This document shows, piece after piece, positions 11,469 to 21,524 of a stretch of 64,000 nt of DNA (positions within the stretch are counted from its first letter, which is position 1; every line of letters starts with the position of its first letter). The DNA is from Siphonodentalium dalli (taxonomy: Eukaryota > Mollusca > Scaphopoda > Gadilida > Siphonodentaliidae). The stretch covers positions 162,932,875 to 162,996,874 of the forward strand of contig CP136062.1 of assembly GCA_032622095.1 (NCBI GenBank), in the 5' to 3' direction. Below the pieces are notes generated by a model that worked only from the letters and a program-made list of their open reading frames with translations, did no database searches and was not told the DNA's origin. A program made the translations under genes and the position numbers.

Positions 11469-12640
11469 TATCACTCCTTCAAATTACTATTGATGTGTTA
11501 TTTCTGCAGGGACGGATTGCAGGCACAAAATGAAGTCGATTCTTGTCAATATGAAAATGAAACTTTGAACTGAAGACAGATGCATTTTGACCGCACTTTA
11601 AAGGGCCTTCACATTGCATGGGTTCATGTGATATAACATAAATTTTGTAAAAGTCTACAAAACAACTACCATACACGTGCTCACACGAATTTGTTCTAGT
11701 TTCATTATAATAACTCCTCAGTAAACTTTACAGTGCAATTACCTACAAGAAAACCATAGTCAGAAATGGTAACGCCCCCAAGATAATATTATTAGCCATA
11801 AATATAAATTATAATATAATATATATTGGTTACATGAATGCACCGCCTCAGAATTCCGTTAAAACAACTAATCCTTCAAATAATTACAAAAAAATACGGC
11901 TTATTACTGCAGGTTTTTCATTCACCAAACCAGAAAGCTTCTAAATGCGGATAAAAATTGTGTTCCCGCCATAAAATCTTCACGTGTGCATGGCCCAGCC
12001 ATTGTTCAAACCTAAACATCGAACGCAATTAACGCGGTCATAATAGTTACATACTGCAACTATATTCCAGCGAATACACACCCCACGAAAACCTGAAATG
12101 TGTTGTCCTGCGAGATATCCCATCGCTATAGCTCAATTTGACACGGCCAGATTAACCTTTCTACAATATCCTAAAACAATAAAGCTTCTCAAATTATCGG
12201 CATAGCCAATAGAACTTTCACGAACTTGGACATTCCAACTACAGCTTTTACCGGACTCGGGGTCGCAGTACAACTTTAACGCATCCCAAAATAACCGGAA
12301 AAAAACAATTATCTATTTATAAAATCCCCATAGGACCACATATTTCTAAAATGTGTAGAAGAGTATACACCGGTGGCGTTAATAATAGTCCGATTATTCC
12401 AATAAGATAGCAAAGTTTAATCAAAACTTGACTGCAGACATTGGAGTCGATTGGACAAAACATTGAAACATATTCTGAGAATTATATCCAGACTAAAATA
12501 TTTGAACTGACTACACGACTAGCGATGTTTGTTTACACATCACTGTAACATTTTGGTTTACATAACAATGGCTTCAATGCTCGAAATTTCAATATAATAT
12601 TGCAGCAGGATTTGAGTACTATCAATAATGAATATGAGAT
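11469..12640. other. Unassigned sequence, no gene seen
   Basis: No coding region, RNA, array or inverted repeat was recognised across this 1.2 kb. Confidence 0.3.
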
Positions 12641-12997
12641 TTAACCCTTTCAGTGCCAAGTCCGATTTTTGTATCAACCCATATACCATGTGCCAATGCA
12701 TTCCCTTATATGGTCGCCTCGCATATATAAGAGAATGCATTGGCCTAACAATTTTTCATCATTTGTTATTATTTTTTACGATTGTTTTTACAATTTTAAT
12801 ATTTTTTCTTATATTCTTTAACAGACTTATTTTGTAGGTTTAGTGCCAGGGAATCTTACGTTTTTCATGGGCATCAAACTTATTACTATGAATACTTGGT
12901 GATAGTTTTGAGTTATAACATGCCCCTAAGGTTTTATCGAGTTTGTTTTTAAATTCGCCATAGCATGCTTAAGCATACCCCAAAAAGAAAGGGTTAA
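12641..12997. mobile_element. Second TTAA-flanked MITE type (TTAACCCTTTC ends)
   Basis: The block starts TTAACCCTTTCAGTGCC and ends AAAGAAAGGGTTAA. It therefore has an 11-bp inverted end including TTAA, as expected of a piggyBac-type element. Its left third contains one CCAATGCATTC.CTTATA hairpin shared with the larger MITE family, while the rest is different. Confidence 0.65.
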
Positions 12998-13536
12998 ACA
13001 ATATTTATTTTCAAAAAATCAAACATATAACACAAACACAATACACATATAGATACACAGAGATTGAGAAAGAGGATTGGACAACAAGCAAAATGCTTTT
13101 TTAAAGTCCTCTCCTCGTGGAATAAATGTTACCTTATGTGAAGGAAATATCACTTGAGGTAAAGCTGATGGGCTATATAGTTTTTGTTTGAATGGATTAC
13201 TATTTTCTCATGAGGATGATGGGCAATTAATACAAGAGATAATTTGGGAAGGTGGATCCAAAATACAATTTTTACCATGTTAGGGAAGTATAGTTATATA
13301 TATACACCAATTGCTATCGCTATATATCAGTTGTTACCTTAATTGGTGTTCCGTTGTACCATGGTGGTGGGAGTGGGTTTGCGTTTAGCTCTGCATGATA
13401 CTGGGACAGGACAATTGTATAACATTAACATATTACACAGGCGGGCCAAGATACATAAATCTGGAACTTGATGTCACAGTAGACTGACTATATACAGAAA
13501 GGCACACGGGGTGTGACTCAGACGGTGACACAGTTA
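12998..13536. other. Unassigned sequence
   Basis: Nothing coding was seen. It lies immediately downstream of the ORF1 relic read on the minus strand and could hold the rest of that LINE, but no RT motif is visible. Confidence 0.3.
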
Positions 13537-14602
13537 TTATGCGCCCACTGATTCCTCCAGTGCATCCATATGTCTAGCCGTGGTGAGCTTTTCAACAGAA
13601 CATCCTAACGAACTTCTGACATAAATGTGACCATCGAATGTCCAGCACTCCGCTATTTTCGGGTCTTTTTCTTTTAGCTTACGTGCTCGTTTAAATAATC
13701 TGGCACGGGTAACGATCAGGTCCTCGTTTATAAAAAAAAAAAAAAAAGCCTGCCTGGATATTCAGATAAATGAAATCGTTTAGTGCACGTCTCATGTCAT
13801 AGACTGATTTTCTCCAACTGTAAGAGGGAAGCCGGAATATTATTAGGCAATGGGATGGAGCACTGGCTGTAGCTCATTGTTCCACTGGAGGCCCTACACG
13901 GTGGCTGCGTCCAATGTGATTCACTTTTATCGGTATACCTAATTTAGAGACAACTCTTGCACAATTTTATCAGTTGATTCTCCTGATTTCTCGGCACACC
14001 AGAGAGACGAAGATTTGTCCGCCTTCCATATTGTCGAAGATCGTCTATTTCCGCGCGGAGATCGTAGTCAATTGTTCGCGCGTTTCAATTTCAGTTTTCA
14101 GTGTTAGTTCAAGTTCGTTTATATTGGAATCGCGTTTGGATAGTTCTTTGTTGAGGATATCCATTGTGACTATGTCGTCCTTACAGAATTGGCGATTTCA
14201 TCTTTAGCAATTGACGAAGCTACTGACTGGAGTAAGGTCTGCATCACTTTTGCCAGAGCTTCTATGTGGTGCTGGTTAGGGCTTTGACGAGACCACACTC
14301 AAAATAAGCAATTGGTCCGAAGAATTCATTTGACTTACGATCAACCTCGTCTTCGGGTAGCATAGGTCTAGTGTCCAGATCACTCTGATAGACAGGCTGG
14401 AATTATTTGTTTTCCATGAACCCAGAAGGAGAAATGGGCGATTCGGAAACATCGCGGCCCTTCCTCTTGACAGGAACCGGCGCGGGAACACCGGTGGCAT
14501 TAAGTGAGTTAGAGTTGGAATCAGGATTTTGCACCGTAGATGTACTATTTTTTTTCCAAGGCTTGATGCCGAATCGTCTGGCTGTTGATCACTCATAACG
14601 CA
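13537..14602 (-). pseudogene. Second LINE ORF1 relic, L1/Tx1-like
   Basis: On the minus strand the start region reads MSDQQPDDSASSLGKK and then, in a shifted frame, VPVKRKGRDVSESPISPSGF, a typical basic/serine-rich ORF1 N-terminus. Much further on, frames give INEDLIVTRARLFKRARKLK, AECWTFDGHIYVRS and TARHMDALEESVGA followed by double stops. This is the C-terminal domain signature (xINEDLT...R..L...AR..K) of L1/Tx1-type ORF1 proteins. The middle is scrambled by stops, and an A-tract near 13729-13746 interrupts the end. No ORF2 follows. Confidence 0.7.
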
Positions 14603-15079
14603 TGAATGCATAGTAATAATCTGCAGGGTCATTTGACAAAACAAAGAGTGACTAATGGTTGAGCAGCTCACAATAGCGAAATAGCCGAACGATCATTATC
14701 CAATCTGCCGACGCCGTCGAAAATAAGACAGTCCACAATATTATGCAGTGAATTACCGAGAATTATATTTATATCGAGATTAAATCAGATATAATTTAAA
14801 TGAAACGAGCTCACCAGTGTTCAGTGACTATCAATGTTTGTCTTCATCGAATTTAATATGGCGGCCGTGTTGTAGGCGATCGTAGAGTCCACCTCGGACA
14901 GATAATCACTCAATATCTTCATTTATCATGCGTCGATTTCTTTTACACTTCACATTGCAAATCAGAATTGTTAGTTCAGTTGATCCGAGAACATTTGGCT
15001 ATGAAATTGATAAATTAGACCCATCAAATACAGAGCAAATAATTTAGCGTCCCGTCTCCATGTTCCTAGTGGTGATGTT
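14603..15079. other. Unassigned, possibly 5' leader of the LINE relic
   Basis: It lies upstream of the ORF1 start on the minus strand. No motif was recognised. Confidence 0.3.
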
Positions 15080-15559
15080 TTAACCCTTTACCCAACAAAA
15101 CGGCCAAAAACGCCCAAATAAAGCTTCAACAGCCTAAAATATCTTCGGTCTGTCTCACTAACACCATACAAATATGGATATCATTGGAACCGGTTCATTG
15201 ACCACATTGTGATGGTTACAGTTATGCCCTGTGCCAATGCATTCTCTTATATATGCGAGTCGAACATAGGTCGCCTCGCATATATAAGAGAATGCATTGG
15301 CCTTTTTTATATAAGAGAATGCATTGGCCTTTTTTAACACTTTTTACTATTTTTTCTTACATTCTTTAACAATTTTATAATTTGTTCTTACATTTTTAAC
15401 AATTTTTATAATATTTTTCTACATTCTTTGACAATTTCATCATTTTTAATATGTGTTAAGCCAATGCATTCTCTTATATATGCGAGGCGACCTATGGTCG
15501 ACTCGCATAATTAAGAGAATGCATTGGCACAGGGCCGTTCTGTTTGGGTAAAGGGTTAA
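15080..15559. mobile_element. piggyBac-type hairpin MITE, copy 2, full length
   Basis: The copy is bounded by TTAACCCTTTACCCAACA on the left and TTTGGGTAAAGGGTTAA on the right. Inside are the conserved left segment (ATATCTTCGGTCTGTCTCA) and two palindromes built on CCAATGCATTCTCTTATATA. The spacer is AT-rich, with a duplicated ATTCTTTAACAATTTTATAA word that makes this copy about 80-100 bp longer than its relatives. Confidence 0.9.
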
Positions 15560-15584
15560 GGACCTTTTCGCATTTACCCGTGCG

Positions 15585-16150
15585 AGTGTCTTGTGTCCAA
15601 TTAAATATACGGGCGGCGTTGGCTGTGGGTATGCTGTTAAAATATTCACCTCCGTCAAAAACCGCCATAAACAGAAAGAATAGTAAAATATAGACAAACT
15701 TTGTTCTTATACCAATCAGAAATATGGCATAAACAGTATGTTATTGTCAATTGTTTTCCCCTTTGTTACGTAAACAAGGGCAAAAAACGTTACGTTTCTT
15801 GGCTTTTGTTGAGATCCGGATATGGTAAACATAAAGAGCGTTATTTGTTACTGTTTTCCTGATATGGAAATAATAAAGAGCGTTTATATCATTTTTGTGT
15901 GATTAACCAATATAATTGCGCTGTGTTGTGTAAACAGAAGCACAACTTATGTAACACGAGCAGGTTCTTGTTTACGTACACCATCGTACGTCGTGATGAC
16001 AATACACGATTATGTTTGACATATGAACAAAATTATATATATTTTAATATTCCTTCTGGTGGTGGCGATTTGAACAAATATGAATAGTTCTGCAACGACC
16101 GCGGCCCGTGCCTTTAATAACTAACCACCAATGTTCATATAATTCAAAAT
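15585..16150. mobile_element. Diverged copy of the hAT-like non-autonomous element found at 53456-54504
   Basis: Several blocks match the complement of the insertion in the Ty3 element in the same order: CGTCAAAAACCGCCATAAAC, AACAGTATGTTATTGTCA, GGTAAACATAAAGAGCGTT, AATAAAGAGCGTTTAT and GAACAAATATGAATA. The ends of this copy are not clear. It shows the insertion at 53456 belongs to a dispersed family. Confidence 0.65.
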
Positions 16151-16863
16151 TCGTGTGTAAGTACTTACTTCAGTGTAATGTGAGGTAATTGAGTTTTGTT
16201 TTTGCTTCGTGGAATTTGTTTGTATTCTAAAAAGTATCCACTTTACCAAACCTTTGAACATTCTGATCACCATTTTCACGGTGGGTAATCACGGGTGTCG
16301 AGGTTGGTGAGTACCACGCATTCAAAATGTGCAAACGTACAAAAACATAATATATGAGAAACTGAAACAATACATAGATTGTTGACTGTTAAGAGCATAG
16401 TTTATGTTAAAAACAAGTTGATACCTTATTTGTTCGGAAATGCTCAGTATAGTTTTCTATTCTGACAAATGTTTTCAGTCGGAGGTTCTTGGAATACGAA
16501 ATTCCATACATCTTCGACTGCCACCTTTGGTCAGAACGTAAGAGCAAACAACTGTGAGTTTTGTGCGTAAGGCGCCTGCGGTCAATATGTGCGTAAACAG
16601 TTTGATTTAGAAAAAAATAGATTGAGCTCCTTGCTCAAATTAACAAACATTTAAATATATATCAATTTTTGTTATACGTACATGTATAGAGGGAGTTGAA
16701 ATATTGTTTGTACAAGTGCCGAATAATTTATATCCACATGAATACAGGAGATAATTACAGAGATTCAACCAACACCTTGATGTATAAACACTTTCACATA
16801 CTGGATTAGCAATATGAACACTCGTGCATGTCAAGCCTGCAAATAGTGTGTCAGTCATATTTT
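16151..16863. other. Unassigned sequence, no gene seen
   Basis: AT-rich, with short chance frames only. Confidence 0.3.
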
Positions 16864-17205
16864 GCAGAATGAGGTCCCCAGATGGTGAATTTAGTGACGC
16901 TATCCCGCATAGCGGGCTAGCATCACTAAATTCACCCTCTGGGGACCTCATTCTGCTTAGGCCTCATCTTCTGGGAAATATCTATGGTATCAAATTAACA
17001 TTGTTTTTAGTTATGTTTTCCCATCTGGGAAGTTTCTATATCCCCTAATTTGCAGAAGATAAAATCTATAATCGAGGCGCCCAACGGGTGAACATCACCA
17101 CCTTCAACTGGGGAACTTCAATTTGATAATAGGTCTGTCATAGCAGTTGATGGCCTAAGCAGAATGAGGTCACCAGAGGGTGAATTTAGTGATGCTAGTC
17201 CGCTC
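16864..17205. repeat. 93-bp hairpin plus a third direct copy of its arm
   Basis: At 16864-16956, GCAGAATGAGGTCCCCAGAT and the rest of a 40-bp arm pair with the inverted arm that ends CCTCATTCTGC. The loop is CCCGCATAGCGGG. The same arm recurs at about 17159-17203, directly against the 21-bp array. The arms are 90 percent or more complementary. No coding is seen. Confidence 0.7.
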
Positions 17206-17915
17206 ACATAATGGAGAAACCACATCATATAATGGAGAAACCATGCACATCACATAATGGAGAAACCACATCATATAATGGAGAATCCAGATCATATAAT
17301 GGAGAAACCACATCACATAATGGAGAATCCACATCATATAATGGAGAAACCACATCACACAATGGAGAAACCACATCACATAATGGAGAAACCACATCAC
17401 ATAATGGAGAATCCACATCATATAGTGGAGAATCCACATCATATAATGGAGAAACCACATCACATAATGGAGAAACCACATTACATAATGGAGAATCCAC
17501 ATCATATAATGGAGAAACCACATCACATAATGGAGAATCCACATCACATAATGGAGAAACCACATCATATAATGGAGAATCCACATCATATAATGGAGAA
17601 ACCACATCATATAATGGAGAAACCACATCACATAATGGAGAAACCACATCATATAATGGAGAATCCACATCACATCATATAATGGAGAATCCACATCACA
17701 TAATGGAGAATCCACATCATATAATGGAGAAACCACATCATATAATGGAGAAACCACATCACACAATGGAGAAACCACATCACATAATGGAGAATCCACA
17801 TCATATAATGGAGAATCCACATCATATAATGGAGAATCCACATCATATAATGGAGAAACCACATCACATAATGGAGAAACCACATCACATAATGGAGAAA
17901 CCACATCATGTAATT
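17205..17915. repeat. 21-bp minisatellite, about 33 units
   Basis: Units of ATAATGGAGAAACCACATCA plus one base alternate between GAAACC and GAATCC and between CATCAC and CATCAT. Because 21 bp is seven codons and the unit contains no stop in most frames, ORFs of about 250 codons open on both strands (HHIMEKP and HNGETTS on plus, YDVVSPL on minus). They are repeat artefacts. Confidence 0.92.
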
Positions 17916-18102
17916 GCGACAAAGCCACATAAGACAGCTGTAGAGTTCCATACAGATGAATTGTGATAACATTTACACAGTAATTTTAAACTGAGTCAAC
18001 ATGCTCTCTATGAGTTCTCTATATTAACTTAATAAGCAAATTCACAGATACCACCGGATGTACACCATATATACATCAACACGAATTGATGCTAGTTATA
18101 CG

Positions 18103-19293
18103 TCACAGTCTCGTAACAAGGAGTTTTCCTGGCCTTTTTTTGCCGATCATGTGCCTTAGTGATCTTCGAAACTCATTATTACACACAGTGTAAATGACGG
18201 GGTTCAAGGCCGAGTTTATATAACCGAGCCACACGACAAATGTTTCAAAGCGTTCAGATGGGCGTGTGCACGATTTACACAGCGGCATGATGACGTACAT
18301 CAAGAAAAATGGAAGCCAGCAGACGATAAACGCTGCCATGATCGTCCCTAGAGTTTTTGCGGCTTTTCTTTCCTTCGACAATGAGATACGTTGTTTTTCC
18401 GCAAATAACGACCGTTTGGCGCCTTCATTGACGCTGTGCGACTCCGTAGAACTCGTTCTGTTTTTTGATTTATGTTCCATTTTTGGCGAATCGTCGTCCC
18501 GAATATTGCGGAATGTCCCGCAGCATCTAGTCACATCGATTGGTTCACTATTGTCATTCTCATTCGAGTTGGAGTTCTCCGTGTCGACGATCTTTTGACT
18601 ATTGTTAGGACACGTCGACAGAGCTTCGGCTTCTCGCAGTTTGCCTAATGATTTGGATTTTTTACGTAACATCTTCCTCAGTTCTATATATATTCGGATA
18701 TAAACGAATGACATTATTGCCAGCGGGATGTAGAATGAACCGCAAGAGGAGTAAATAACATATCCCGGATCGTCGGTCAGAACGCACGCTTGCTTCTCGT
18801 GATTATAAAGGCCGCTGTCTCCCCCAGGTCGCCAGCCCAACAGTGGTGGAATAGACACAATGGCGCTCACAAACCATACTATAAGCACCATCATCAGCAC
18901 GCGTTTGAAGCTCCTCTTATGAGCATATTCAATAGGGTTAGTTATTGCCCAATATCGGTCCATGGAGATTCCGCACAGATTCAAGATCGAAGCTGTACAA
19001 CAGAGGATGTCGCAAGTTAACCACGCATCGCAAAATATAGATTCGAAGACCCAGTAGCCAATGATGTAGTTGGAAACGTGATAAGGCATGACGAACACGC
19101 CCACTGTTAGATCGGCACCCGCGAGTGACACGAGGAAAAAGTTCTGCACGGTACGAAGAGGCTTGTATGTGAATATAGCCAATACGACCATTATGTTCCC
19201 GAAAATCGTCAGCACCGTCACCATTGTCATTATCGCCGCAAACACGACCTTCTCCACCACGTCCACAGATGTTTCGTTCGAGTGGTCGGCCAT
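18103..19293 (-). CDS. Class A aminergic GPCR, tyramine/octopamine receptor-like
   Basis: A complete, intronless 396-residue receptor. It would sit in the plasma membrane, bind a biogenic amine (tyramine or octopamine most likely) and signal through G proteins. Seven membrane segments are visible, at about residues 16-40, 51-73, 88-110, 131-153, 178-202, 312-336 and 351-372. Class A anchors are intact: N33, D61, C88 paired with C170, amine-binding D95 in WLTCD, DRY 112-114, W140, P190, CWLPFF 325-330 and NPVIY 364-368. Serines in YSSCGS (182-186) fit catechol- or phenol-amine binding. The run GYVIYSSCGSFYIPLAIM and the DRYWAITNPIEYA motif are closest to invertebrate tyramine/octopamine type 1 receptors. 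Loop 3 (about 205-310) is polar and basic, and the tail is short. The ATG has a purine at -3 and G at +4. An adrenergic alpha-2-like amine receptor is the main alternative. Confidence 0.92.
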   Translation of the reverse strand: MADHSNETSVDVVEKVVFAAIMTMVTVLTIFGNIMVVLAIFTYKPLRTVQNFFLVSLAGADLTVGVFVMPYHVSNYIIGYWVFESIFCDAWLTCDILCCTASILNLCGISMDRYWAITNPIEYAHKRSFKRVLMMVLIVWFVSAIVSIPPLLGWRPGGDSGLYNHEKQACVLTDDPGYVIYSSCGSFYIPLAIMSFVYIRIYIELRKMLRKKSKSLGKLREAEALSTCPNNSQKIVDTENSNSNENDNSEPIDVTRCCGTFRNIRDDDSPKMEHKSKNRTSSTESHSVNEGAKRSLFAEKQRISLSKERKAAKTLGTIMAAFIVCWLPFFLMYVIMPLCKSCTRPSERFETFVVWLGYINSALNPVIYTVCNNEFRRSLRHMIGKKRPGKLLVTRL

Positions 19294-19439
19294 GGTTCAC
19301 CCGAATGGATGTTTTCGACTCAGACCCGATCAATGCGTATCACTGTTTGTGCATAATGACTCACTATCGGGTGGGTCGCAGCAAAGTCGCCTGCAAGTAG
19401 AGAATTAGTTTGCATGTACACGAAGCAAAGGAAGATGGT

Positions 19440-19529
19440 TAACGTGGAGAGTGACTGGTTGTTCACGGCTGTCCCCCATTGAAGGGTCTTCGTTTGCGGG
19501 GTGTTCAACTTAGAATTTCCAAATGTTTG
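19440..19529. repeat. 90-bp direct repeat, left copy
   Basis: TAACGTGGAGAGTGACTGGT to AAATGTTTG recurs at 24253-24342 with a constant offset of 4813 and only about five mismatches. It reads as a target-site duplication around the retroposon-like insertion that was later split by the Polinton-like element. Confidence 0.8.
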
Positions 19530-19819
19530 CCAGGGACAATAAAGCACATCGATATGTCGTATAGCCGTATGCATGCGACATATGACTCTCTGTATATAGC
19601 GATATTTTATTTTATTATTGATCGTTCTTCCACTGTATATGACCACATTATAGTGCGAGATATGTCTGGGACAATGAAGTACTCGTAAAGCCGTATGCAT
19701 GTGACATATGACTCTCTGTTAATATCAATAATTTATTTATTTGTGAGTGTGTGTGCGTGTTTGTTTGTTTGTTTGTTTTTTTTATCTTAGTATATTTATT
19801 TTATTATTATTTTTGTATG
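19530..19819. mobile_element. Left part of a small retroposon-like insertion
   Basis: This non-coding stretch lies between the left 90-bp repeat and the Polinton-like element. Its continuation is at 24153-24252. It contains an imperfect internal duplication (GGGACAATAAAGCAC and GGGACAATGAAGTAC, each followed by GCATG.GACATATGACTCTCT) and T-rich simple sequence. Confidence 0.5.
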
Positions 19820-19825
19820 CATGTA

Positions 19826-21140
19826 AGTAGTATATATAGAGCTATCTCAACCCGAAGCGAGGTGCAACCGCGCAACCAATGTTTACATAACACGTTACTT
19901 TGTTGTGTTGTTAAAGGGGGTATTTAAATTTAAAGGTAGACAATGGGTTTAAAGGGACAACAATTGCATTTAAATGGATGCTATTGAAATGTATTTAAAG
20001 GGAAAGATAGAAGAATAAATCGGGCATTGAATTTAATGAGTGTGTTGAATGGGTTGTAATTCATAGAGTATACAAGAATGAATCGGGTCATTGAAACTGT
20101 TTCGAGTGAGATCGGGTCAGTGATTTATCTAGCAGGCGGTATGACAGATATATAATAATTTGTTTTGTGCAAAAGCATAGCTAAATTAGATAGGATCTTG
20201 CATGGGATAACAAATGGATGTAATTGATAGAGTATACAATACTGGCATAATTGGAATGATATGCGGAAGCAACCGATCAGTAAGTATTAGTCAAATGAAC
20301 GAGTTTTATATATGTTACTATTTGGCAAGATCAGTCCTCATCAGATGATAGTGGGTACGAAGCGGACGATGACGAATGAATACAGCGAAAAAGAAAAAAA
20401 CTCGGGATTCTTATGAACCCCCAACTATCAATTAATATTAGTTATATTCCATAACCCCTCTGTTGATTCAGTTGGTTAGGACTCCAAGCAGATATTTCGT
20501 CCCAGATCGAGCAAGTCGTGGGTTCAAACAGAGTGATAGCAGTCGACAAGTTTGAACATAACCTCTGGGCGCCGCATATATCACGTGGTTTCCGCCACCA
20601 AGGTAGAGTTTATCCATATAGCAGAAGGTGACCGTATATGATCGAAAACGGGTATAAATATTATATAGTATAGGTTACGGGTATTCGGGTAGATGGTTTG
20701 ACTGCCTAAGCCCTAAACTCCTCAACCTCAGCCATCAGGGTGAGAGGTCACGCCGCGGTGTGTTATCACTAATGGAATAGGATATCGGGGTGATAAACGA
20801 TCGTGTTAACCCTATTATATTACGAACACCAATATTAGATGGAAGAATACAGACAAATAAACAGTATAGTGTATCAACATTTGCTTTATTCGACACCAAG
20901 AATAATAGGTTTATTGCAGTTAATCATCGTCGTCATCTTGCCCAGAGTCTCGAGAGGAGTCCATCTGTTTATCGTTTTTGTCCTCACTTTTATTTCTCAT
21001 GTACTCCATTAGGAGGGGTTTATATTTTCTCAAAGAAATCAGAACGGCAGGGAGTATATCATAGCTATCATCTAGCATCTTATACACACGATCCATGATC
21101 TTGATATGAGTTTTCCCACCACTAACTTCAAGTAAATTTT
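19826..21140. repeat. Left terminal inverted repeat of the Polinton-like element
   Basis: About 1.3 kb matching the complement of 22841-24146 with scattered substitutions. It holds roughly 140 bp (about 20537-20676, including the TATA-like GGGTATAAATATTA) that the right copy lacks. Its inner 250 bp mirror the 3' end of the ATPase gene, producing a meaningless antisense frame at 20790-21098. Confidence 0.9.
20458..20533 (+). ncRNA. tRNA-like sequence in the left TIR
   Basis: The 76-nt stretch starts CTCTGTT and ends with its exact complement AACAGAG, like a 7-bp acceptor stem. It contains GATTCAGTTGGTTAGG, similar to a D-arm/A box, and GGGTTCAAAC, similar to a B box. The T-stem does not pair, so it is not a normal tRNA. 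It could be a decayed tRNA-derived Pol III promoter. The same block is in the right TIR. Confidence 0.35.
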
Positions 21141-21329
21141 ATTTGCCATACGAAATGTCTTATGTTTTCCCGCTTAAGTAACATTGTATATACAGTATAG
21201 ACATCTCAAAGTAACACATACGATTATTCCATCATCGAGCATTCCATCGTATGTGTGACATTGAGATGTCTATACTGTATATACAATGTTACTTAAGCGG
21301 GAAAACATAATACATTTCGTATGGCAAAT
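21141..21329. repeat. 189-bp near-perfect palindrome in the centre of the Polinton-like element
   Basis: Arms of about 88 bp start ATTTGCCATACGAAATG, run through AAGTAACATTGTATATACAG, and are mirrored after a short loop near 21229-21240. The palindrome sits between the left TIR and the first open frame. A cruciform or hairpin is possible, as at some viral origins, but no function can be read from the sequence. Confidence 0.85.
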
Positions 21330-21524
21330 AATTATGTGGTGTATAACTCAGACACGGCGGCACCGTCCAAGATCAAATTAAGACACTGCGGCACCATACT
21401 AGATTCAAAATCTGGAACTGAAAACCCGATTAATAGATATTGTTCTTCCTGTCATAAAAGACTCTCTTTTATCTGGAAAAGACTCAGTGCCCTCAGATCG
21501 GTCAAGGATGAAGCATCAGTGTGA
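21321..21524 (+). CDS. Small open frame, unknown protein with two CxxC-like pairs
   Basis: A 67-codon frame starts in the right arm of the palindrome and overlaps the start of the ATPase frame by 38 bp in another phase. It contains LRHCG and RYCSSCHKRL, which could bind zinc, but the pattern is weak. It might be a real small viral gene or an upstream frame. I do not recognise it. Confidence 0.3.
   Translation: MANNYVVYNSDTAAPSKIKLRHCGTILDSKSGTENPINRYCSSCHKRLSFIWKRLSALRSVKDEASV

Noticed and set aside
17205-17915. CRISPR-like array
   Set aside because: Units are contiguous 21-bp tandem repeats without unique spacers, and the genome is clearly eukaryotic.
17170-17966. Long overlapping ORFs of about 250 codons on both strands (HHIMEKP, YDVVSPL)
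   Set aside because: They follow from a 21-bp (seven-codon) tandem repeat without stops. The open frames exist on both strands and in several phases.
20458-20533. A genuine tRNA gene
   Set aside because: The acceptor-like stem pairs, but the T-arm cannot form and the spacing of the stems is wrong. It is kept only as a tRNA-like block.
20790-21098. ORF in the left TIR and its twin at 22883-23254
   Set aside because: Both are antisense to the C-terminal coding end of the ATPase-like gene, which is duplicated in the TIR.
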